A stretch of DNA of 64,000 nucleotides from Uranotaenia lowii (lineage: Eukaryota; Arthropoda; Insecta; Diptera; Culicidae). A model generated the notes under the pieces. The model ran no database searches. It saw only the letters and a list, made by a program, of their open reading frames with translations, and had not been told where the DNA came from. The stretch is from positions 334,251,131-334,315,130 of the forward strand of contig NC_073692.1 in the NCBI RefSeq assembly GCF_029784155.1, given 5' to 3'. The number at the start of each line of letters is the position of its first letter. The stretch's first letter is position 1. The position numbers were made by a program, and so were the translations under genes. Shown here one piece after another: positions 55,590 through 64,000 of this stretch.

Positions 55590-55660
55590 GTCCAGTTTCT
55601 TATAAAATTTATTTTAATCCTACGTTTCGGTGTCGTATAACACCTTCATCAGGGATCCTA
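55590..55660 (-). mobile_element. Penelope-like 3' tail fragment
   Basis: Minus strand CCTGATGAAGGTGTTATACG plus ACACCGAAACGTAGGATTAA: the imperfect hairpin followed by CGAAACGT that closes many Penelope-like elements. Confidence 0.5.
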
Positions 55661-57825
55661 CAATTTGTGTGGTTTAAAAAGTGTAATGATTTGTGTTTTA
55701 AAAGCTTATACTTAGTCCTACTTACAAAATGGTCAATCTTATTGTGCTTTAGTAAAAGCGTATTGTCCGGTCTATTTTTTGTTGGATTCCAGTAGTTAAA
55801 TTTAAAATTTCAAATTTTCTACACACAAAACATTATCAAAACAAGTTTTTTAAAACTATATTTGTGACATCTACCATGTTTTGTCGATTCTTATTCATCA
55901 TAATGTGCGAATGTTTTAAAACGTGCTTTTACTCTTTTTTGAATTCCATAAGCAAAATTAGTGTTTCGATGTGTAAAATTTTATGACCTCACATATCGAA
56001 ATCAATTCATAACACCAAACATACTTTTCCAAAATTTAATTTTCATCCACAAAGTTTTCCCGCTTGATCGAGCATTTGTTTTTGATCACTTTTCGAGCCC
56101 CCTAGAAGGCATCAAACCAGCATCAATGTGACATCTACATTTCGTTTTTTCAACTAATACCAAAACAGGTTAGTGTCCGGGCTGTTGAGGCTCGTTTCCA
56201 ATTCAAGAAAAAGCGGCCGTGAGACTCGAGCAGTTTTCAAGCACAGTATGTGCTTCGAATCTGCTCGAATCACATGGCTGTTATGCTTCAACGTTTAAAA
56301 AGTTTAAAATTTCGGGAAATTTGACCGAGTTTGAAAAGAATTAGATTTCCTTTAGTCCCCTCTTGGGAGATTTTTTAGGGTTACAAAAAACCGAAGCTTT
56401 GAGCGCTTTGAGGTACCCCTAAATCAAATTTGATTGAGCTGTAATTCTGCACAGGCCTGTTTTTGAGGCTAATCTACAATATGGATGATAAAAATTCGGT
56501 CACGTAATTTTGCCATACAATCATTACCACCCTAATGTTGGTGTATGTTTCTTCAATCAATGTTCGCTTGACGGAATGGATGATGATCAGTTTTTGAATT
56601 CCGTAAACAATTGTTGCTGTAGTTATGAATTCAATATATTTGTACTTAAAATTTTGTTAAATTTCTGTCATTCCATAAACATTTGTTGCTGTAGTAAATT
56701 CAATTATTTTGTATAAAAAAAAATGTAAAATTTCTGTCATTCCTTGCTTCCTGCTACATCACATGTGACAGTTGATGATTCTTCACTCAGAATACTTGCT
56801 ATCATTCGTCTTCCCATGACGAGTGCGTCGTTCTTTGACCTCGAATTTTCCTGATGGGAGTATTTTGTTTAACTTTTTATCGATTCCACTACAAGACCTA
56901 CCTTCTCCCCATCTTATTCTTCCCTTTTATACCGCACTCTAGTTCGAAGTTAATGACACACAGACACGCCGATTTCGGCAATTCCGCGCGCGTAGATTCC
57001 TAAGGATTTCTAGGGTAAAAAGACAGCTTATCATATTGTTCAAGTTTAGCAAATAAAAATCAAAAGTGTTCTTTATTGTTAATGATTCGTTGTAAAAAAT
57101 TCAAAATCAAACAAATAATGTGTTGAAAAAATTAAATGCAACAATAAAAGTTTATTACCATTGCAGCATTTTCTATAGGCAAAATCAAACTACATGTTGA
57201 TATCTTGCAGCAGGATTTGTTTCGAAATTGTTTTGGAAGTCGTGAGTGATCAAACCATTGAAAAGGTTGTGTCTTAAAATAATATTGTCGATGATTCAAA
57301 AAATTTTGAACTAAAATTTGCTTTTATCGAGAAGAAATCTATTTTCCTGAATGTTATGTGTTAATAAAAGTGATTTCGAACGATTTTTTAAGTAAAATTA
57401 GCAAAATAATTGTATTATAATTAGAATAATCCATAAAAATCTGGTTAAAGTATCTATCTGTAATGAATAAAAAAGCAAAGTCATCAAATCCCGAAAAATA
57501 TCACGTCCTATGCCAATAACAAATGTTTAGTTTCACAGCTCAATTCGAGTGTAGGAAAGTTTTTCATCGCTGTCTACAGACAGTTTTGGGCGAATAGTAA
57601 AATAAATAAGCAGTGTCAAATAAGACTCAACCAAGGTCAACCCAAAAGTTGGTTCCTTAATTTCAATCAGGTGTAATTACCAATTCACTGAGCTGATCTT
57701 TACCAAAAATCTTCTTTGGATAACTTAGTTTTTTTTGTTTCGATTATAGTCTTTTTACCATGTTTGTGGCATTCGCGACTTTATCAACGTTGCAGTTGGC
57801 GGAAAGTTATAGAAAAACTTATCCG
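55661..57825. other. Intergenic, no gene; one small tandem duplication
   Basis: AT-rich with a GC-richer patch at 56170-56290 and 56940-57000. A ~70-bp unit (AAACA.TTGTTGCTGTAG...AAATTTCTGTCATTCC) is duplicated at 56603-56674 and 56675-56743. No motif-bearing ORF. Confidence 0.5.
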
Positions 57826-57921
57826 GTACAACTGGGTTCGATGTTTACTCTTGGGCTTGAGCTCACGGAAATCTGCTCAAGAAGCAACTGACTTGCCAAC
57901 TGAGCTATATCTCAAGCCTAG
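57826..57921 (-). mobile_element. tRNA-derived SINE head
   Basis: The minus strand contains a near-perfect box A (TAGCTCAGTTGGCAAG) preceded by GGCTTGAGATA. An anticodon-like arm and ATCGAACCCAG in the box B position follow. Box B is off consensus and the ends do not form a clean acceptor stem, so this is a SINE head or tRNA pseudogene. Confidence 0.55.
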
Positions 57922-59100
57922 GTAACTTAGAGTGTTGAATTTGAATTTCTTAATTATTTAATTTTATCTAATGTACATTTCGGAAATTTGGGGCCAAATA
58001 TGTAATGAAATGTAGAGGCAACTTTTTTTTTAATTTCTCTAATTTGCCCTTGTACTCCAAATTAACACGAGCAAATGGTTATGACTTTTTTATGTGCTTA
58101 AACTTCTGAGCTTCTTTTTTATTCATTTGTTTTGTATTTTAATGGGATGAAAAATTTGCAAATAATCAAAATTTTAAAAATATCTCAAATTACATTAAAA
58201 AAATCTATACGATCATAGCCAAATAATATAAGTTTTTGATATGCTCATTTCAAAATAATATCTCATTCACGGGTTAAGGGATGAATCATCCTAAAGGATG
58301 AAAATCCTGGAAAAGAAAATCTAAAAAAAACCTTATTGAAATGAGGTATGATTATAATATTTTATAACAATTTGAAACAAATTCTTTATCGTTGGAAATC
58401 AATCCAATCCTACTCAAAAATGTCCATCAAATTATGATATAACCCAGATTTAAAATAATTGTCGAAAACTTTTAGTACAAAATTGTAACTGAAAAAGATA
58501 TAAATATTTTATTGAGATATGCTTAAGTTATTATTTTGACATGCTCTTCTGATCGGGAAACCATTCAAACCACATGGCCTTGTTCAACACACATGGATTT
58601 TGTGGGTTAAAAAAAGGGTGGTTTTTTGGCTAAAATATTATATTTCGCATAACTTTTGATCCAACCGGTAGATTTTCCCAAAAACTTTATATTCTTCCTG
58701 CAAAATTGTGCTAAAACTTCAAGCGTAATTTTTGAGGTATTATAGTTTGTTAGAAGTCGAGATATTGCAATTAGTTAAGAGTTGCTTTACCTCTTGTCAC
58801 AAATGGTTAAAAAACTTTAAATTTCGTGAGATTTGACTATAGTTGATTTATCTTTGAAGATAGTTTGAATAAAATATTTCATAAGAGTGAAAAGTCGTGG
58901 AAGTTCAAATTTGAAGTTCCACACCCACACATCCTATTTCAATAAAAATATGAACGGTACATCACAATGAGAATTGTTTTTGAGAATTGATAACAATAAA
59001 ACGTTATTTACGTATCAAAATTCAGTAAAATAATTCTATGAAGAACTTACTTACAGTTAGTCACGTTGCACAGTGGGGATTTTTGATCAAAAAAAGGTAC
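57922..59100. other. Intergenic, nothing recognised
   Basis: AT-rich DNA. GGGATGAATCATCCTAAAGG at 58277-58296 (continuing ATGAAAATCC) has a partner at 11317-11345 (GGGATGAATCATCCCAGAGG), so both are traces of one dispersed repeat. Confidence 0.4.
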
Positions 59101-59370
59101 CTATTTCTGGGACGATCGCCTAAACTGTTCTAAATTTTGGAAAACTATCAATTCTTATGCAAAAAAAACACAAGGAATCGAATGGTCTACATCGCTTTCT
59201 GATAAAACGACTCTTAACGTCTCATTTTGCCCGATTCCCCCTATTTTTTTGGGTGAAAGTTATAATTCCGATTGTAGCCATCTACCTTGCAACGAAAAAG
59301 TCATACAAACCATACTTATTTATGTAAAAATGTCAGCTGAATCGATTGGTGTACTCTAATTTTTGTTTCT

Positions 59371-62033
59371 ACTGGGGATTTTTTTTTATTATCTGACAAT
59401 TTGCGCCGGGGGTCTTCAGATTTTCCCCAAAATTGAAAATTTGGTTCATTTTTGCGACTTAAAAACACATGTATTTTTTTAGATTTCTAACATTTTTATT
59501 TTTTGAGTTAGCTTCGGTTGGATTTTTTTGTCAATAAAAAATAACCATTTTTCCAAGCTACATAACTCTGTTATTTTTCAACGGAAATTTTAAAACAGCA
59601 CATCAAAATGCATTAAAATTTTATCAGCTTTTCAAATAAAATAGTTGAAAAAAGATAAACAAAGACCTTCAACATGAAAAGTGGTAAATAATGTTTAAAT
59701 GGCGCCTAAAAGTACCGTCTGCACCACCGAATATTTTGCAAACAATACTATTGAATAGCTCAATTTATGATGCAACTTTCATCTGAAGACACCAAAGTGG
59801 GCCATCAATTTCTTGAAGAGTTATGAAAGAAATAATGACGATAAATCTCTTTTTTTGCGACGAAAACAAACAATGGTCGAACGACTGCACTCACATATGG
59901 AGGTAGCGCGCACTTCTAACAACATGGAAACAAAAGAACTTACCAAAGCAGGTAAAAAACACTACTTTTTCGTGCTTTGTAGAGTGTTTGCAGCATAACT
60001 GACTTTAAATTTTAACTAAAATCCTTAGTATCGTATTGTTAATGTGATATAACAAAATATGGGAATGTTGCTTTTACAACCTGGTCCTATGCTATATAAC
60101 TTATTGACTTTTCGATCAAAGATCATTGTGAATCATAATCAATGCCAATAGAGGTAGAAGGTTCAGTTCCTGTGTTAGGGATCACAAAAATGTGATTTAA
60201 AAATGAAATATAGACGCGCTTTACATAGTTTTTATATCGGGAGCTTAGCACTGGACACCAAAATCCTTTCCCATTGATTAAAAACAAAGAGTGTGGCACA
60301 AATGTAGAAATAATCGAAGAGCTCAGTTTGGCCAGCCCAGGCTGTAGAAAGCGTCATTCCTATTGTAGGTAATATGATATTGAAAATATGATACTTTAAC
60401 CGTATTCGTTTTCTCCATTCGACCAGTTTTGAGGTTTACCATACTAGAACGAACATAATTCGTCGTCAGTGTTTTGCTACCTCGATCGCTCACAAACGTT
60501 TCTTCAGTGTTCCACCGTCCATTTTAAATCAAATCTGGGAAATTACGGATGCAAAACTGAGCGCATAAACTTCTAAAAATGACAGCAAAATTTGCAAAAC
60601 TTGTTGTGACCTGGTGCAAAACTGGGTATAAACGAATACGTTATTAGATTTTTGGATATAATATGAAGTCAGTTTAGCTGCAACACTCTACCGCCCCTAC
60701 TTGCATAACAGTCCCATATGCAAAAACAAGCAAGCGAGAAAATCAGCTTTTCCTGTTTTGGAATACATTCTTTAATTGTGATCACCACTTTCAGCATAAA
60801 CGAAAATCGTTTCTAGGTTGTCATAATAAATCGTAAGACCTGAAATTTTTGAAATTGGGTTATTGGTAAGGTCGAGAGCACTATTTCTTATTCATTTTGG
60901 GACTGTTAATCGACCATATTTGAAACCTTTTTCAAATCTACTCGCATAACAGTCCCATACAGAATATTTTTTTCTCACCAAGCTACTTTCTAAGACTTAA
61001 ATTTGATCATTTTTTAACTTCTAAATGCAATTTTCAGAAAAAGAAACATACTTTTGGAAAAATATCGTAAATTCCACATTGTAAGTTGAATCTTTTTACG
61101 ATTTTTGATTGCATCCGATAGTTTTTCGCTCAGGAAGTCATTCCTAAGGAAGTCAGACCTGCCTTCGAAAACTCATGTGCATCATTCGACATCAAGTGAG
61201 TTAAATTTTTTTAAATGATTCAAAGCAATAAATCAAAGACTATTTCGCCGAAAGAAGCATTGAAAAGTAACCAAATCCGTGGTATTTCTCATATGGAACT
61301 GTTATTCGGGTATATTTCATATAGGACAAAACCTCTTTTTTTAGTGTTTTATTTTGAATCCCTATGTTGACCTAAAATGACGAAAATTCATATGGGACTG
61401 TTATGCGAGTAGGGGCAGTCTACAAAGCAAAAAAAATAGTGTTTTTTTACCTGCTTTGATAAGTTCTTTTGTTTCCATGTTGTTAGAAGTGCGCGCTACC
61501 TCCATATGTGAGTGCAGTTGTTCGACCATTGTTTGTTTTCGATACAAAAAAAAAGATTTGTTGTCATTATTTCTTTCATAACTCTTCAAGGAATTGATGG
61601 CCCACTTTGGTGTCTTCAGATAAAAGTTGCATCATAAATTGAGCTATTCAATAGTATTTTTTGCAAAATATTCGGTGGTGCAGACGGTACTTTTAGACGC
61701 CATTTAAAGTTTATTTACCACTTTTCATGTTGAAGGTCTTTATTTATCTTTTTTTAACTATTTTATTTGAAAAACTGATAAAATTTTAATGCATTTTGAT
61801 GTGCTGTTTTAAAATTTCCGTTGAAAAATAACAGAGTTATGTAGCTTTGAAAAATGGTTATTTTTTATTGACAAAAAAATCTAATCGAAGCTAACTCAAA
61901 AAATAAAAATGTTAAAAATCAGAAAAAATTCATGTGTTTTGAAATCGCAAAAATGAACCAAATTTTCAATTTTGGGGAAAATCTGAAGACCCCCGGCGCA
62001 AACCCGTCAGATAATAAAAAAAAATCCCCTACT
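59371..62033. repeat. Large palindrome, ~620-bp arms
   Basis: 59371 to ~60030 and ~60640-62033 (minus the nested element at 60692-61418) are reverse complements at ~90 percent by eye. Landmarks on both arms include GCGCCGGGGGTCTTCAGATT and ATGGAGGTAGCGCGCACTTC. Both arms keep the same ~49-codon open frame (HSHMEVARTSNNMETKEL), with five residue differences. The ~600-bp spacer contains a smaller inverted repeat (CGTATTCGTTT ... AAACGAATACG). Confidence 0.85.
60692..61418. mobile_element. MITE nested in the right palindrome arm (727 bp, 5-bp TSD)
   Basis: Ends CCCCTACTTGCATAACAGTC and the mirrored GACTGTTATGCGAGTAGGGG. TCTAC occurs on both sides (60687-60691 and 61419-61423). The uninterrupted left palindrome arm shows the empty site with a single TCTAC/GTAGA, which proves the boundaries. 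An internal copy of the end (ACTCGCATAACAGTCCCATA) is at 60940. Confidence 0.85.
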
Positions 62034-62074
62034 ATGACAAGTGGCTCATTTTGCCTCTTTTCCCCTAAATTTAA

Positions 62075-64000
62075 GATTTTTTTCAAAGAAATGCAGTCAA
62101 ACAATGTGTAATCCAACAGTTTTTCATCATGAATGATCATTTTTGGTAGATTTATTCATAATCTAGCTAATCACGTCACTTTTTTGTACTAGAATGAATA
62201 TAAATGTCTAAATATCCCCAACCTCCCCTAGCTTTTTTAAATTTATGCATAAATTTCACTGTAAAAATCGAGCGATTGACATACCAAATGCAAAAACCAA
62301 GTGATTTAGTGTAAAATTTGTCGCTGAATCGAGTGGTGTACACCGCTTAGTGCTCAGCTTACGAGAATGGCCGCAATCACCCCGATTTCCCCTAAAATCG
62401 AGCGATATGTGGAAAAAAATCATTATAACAAATGACAATGTATCATAAAATGCACAAAAATGATTGAAACAAGTGTAGAACTTATTGCTGAATCGAATGA
62501 TGTACACCGCTCAGCGTTTAGTTGACGAGAAGAGCCCTAATCACCCCGATTTCCCCTTAATTTTTTAAATTTCTTTGAAAATACATAATAACAAACGAGA
62601 ATTTAATTTAACAGATACAAAAAACAATGAATCGGGTATTAAACTTATTGCTGAATCGAATGATGTACACCGCTATGGTGAAGTTGACGAGAAGAGTCAC
62701 AACCACCCCAATTTCCCCTAAATTCATATAATTTCTTCGAGAAAAAATTGTAACAAACGAGTGAATTTGAGTATTACTGTCGAATCTATGAGAAGAGCCT
62801 CATCATGTTTAAACCAATATCAATTATCAATTCAACAAAATATTTTCCAAATTTAGGGGAAAAAGGGGTGATCCAGGCTTTTTTCTTCATCTTAACGTTC
62901 AGCAGTGTACATCTTTCTGTCCAACAATTAGTTTTCACATGGTTCAGTTATTTATGTGCACTTTCTGATGCATTCTCGAAAGTAACAAGATTTTTTTTCT
63001 TAAATTGCAAGTATGTAAGGGAAATTGAGTCAAATAGGTCTTTATTCATCAACAGAATTGAAGCGGTGTCCATTATTTTTTTCAACAGTTAGTTTCACAT
63101 ATGATTTAATGTTTTTGTACCTTTTTCGATGCTTTCTCATTTGTTACTACGATTTTTTGGTTCATATTGTATGAGTTTATGAATGAATTAAAGGTAATTT
63201 GAGGAGAATGAGACTTTTCTTGTCAACTCAGTGCTAAGCGGTGTTCTTCATTCGATTCAGCGATAAGTTATCCACCTGATTCAATGTTTTTCTCATATGT
63301 TAATTTGCATTTTCGTTTGTTACAATGTTTTTTCCAAGAAACTGCATAAATTTAGGGGAAATTGGGGTGGTTGTGACTCTTCTCGTCAACTTCACGCTTA
63401 GCGGTGTATATCATTTGATTCAGCAATTAGTTTTACACCCGATTCAATGTTTTTTGTATCTGTTAAATTATACTCTCGTTTGTAACAATGTATTTTTCAA
63501 AGAAATTCAATGATTTTAGGAGAAATCGGGGTGTTTGAGGCTCTTCTCGTCAACTGAACGTTAAGCGGTGTACATCATTCAATTCAGCAATAAGTTTTAC
63601 ACCCGTTCCCCCCATTTTTGTGCATTTTATGATACATTGTCAGTTGTTATAATAATTTTTTTTTTCACATATCGCTCGATTTTAGGGGAAATCGGGGTGA
63701 TTGCGGCCATTCTCGTAAGCTGGGCACTAAGCGGTGTACACCACTCGATTCAGCGACAAATTTTACACTAAATCACTTGGTTTTTGCATTTGGTTTGTGA
63801 ATCTCTCGATTGTTACAGTGAAATTTATGCAAAAATTTAAAAAAGCTAGGGGAGGTTGGGGATACTAAGCCATTTATATTCATTCTAGTACAAAAAAGTG
63901 ACGTGATTAGCTAGAATATGAATAAATCTACCAAAAATGATCATTCATGATGAAAAATTGTTGGATTACACTTTGTTTGACTGCATTTCTTTAAAAAAAA
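62075..64000. repeat. Head-to-head array of ~160-bp units, continuing past the window end
   Basis: Units contain TTAGGGGAAATCGGGGTG, CTCGTCAACT, AAGCGGTGTACA and GATTCAGC. Minus-oriented units lie at about 62230, 62380, 62545 and 62705. Plus-oriented units lie at about 62853, 63010, 63200, 63360, 63525, 63690 and 63845. The four outermost pairs are mirror images around ~63038, so 62075-62790 and 63290-64000 form a palindrome with a three-unit loop. A diverged unit also lies left of the big palindrome at 59170-59250. Confidence 0.8.

Noticed and set aside
57826..57921. Functional tRNA gene
   Set aside because: Box A is excellent, but box B is off consensus and the acceptor ends do not pair. 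The same applies at 25145-25230, 52097-52168 and 7862-7940, so all are called SINE heads.
62075..64000. CRISPR-like array
   Set aside because: Units are ~160 bp, diverged and in both orientations in a eukaryotic genome; no repeat-spacer structure.

Overview
This is non-coding-rich, AT-rich eukaryotic DNA from an insect, most likely a mosquito. The evidence is three intron-containing DEG/ENaC (pickpocket-type) sodium-channel genes, two Tc1/mariner relics (one with a readable DD37E catalytic spacing, the ITmD37E group first described in mosquitoes), tRNA-headed SINEs, a Penelope-like remnant, Ty3/gypsy relics and many short inverted-repeat elements. There is no prokaryotic or organellar signature.

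Layout. 1-546: nested tandem repeat. About 1136-4427: broken Ty3/gypsy gag-protease relic (+) that ends just before reverse transcriptase and runs into a ~970 bp palindrome (4381-5347). 7928-9719: complete 4-exon pickpocket gene (ppkA, minus strand), whose stop codon lies inside a tRNA-like SINE head. 9.7-20.3 kb: intergenic DNA filled with MITEs, a Penelope GIY-YIG remnant and an ITmD37E relic. 20332-38086: second pickpocket gene (ppkB, plus strand). Its first intron is 15.9 kb and holds SINE, MITE, mariner and ITmD37E insertions and some unrecognised exon-like ORFs. 38283-43200: a second Ty3/gypsy-like gag-protease relic (-), with a candidate spliced first exon and an eight-fold 15-bp motif array in its leader intron, itself interrupted by two MITEs. 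43-48.8 kb: foldback and MITE DNA. 48827-50787: third pickpocket gene (ppkC, minus strand, 5 exons). 51-59 kb: Penelope tails, MITEs and SINEs. 59.4-64 kb: a large palindrome with a younger nested element, followed by a head-to-head ~160 bp repeat array that leaves the window.

The three pickpocket genes are paralogs. All share an exon of exactly 530 bp with the same phases, and differ by loss or retention of two other introns. They encode two-transmembrane subunits of trimeric sodium or cation channels used in insect chemo-, mechano- and osmosensation. The ligand and tissue of these copies cannot be read from sequence. Everything else recognised is mobile DNA in different stages of decay. No intact retrotransposon or transposase was found.
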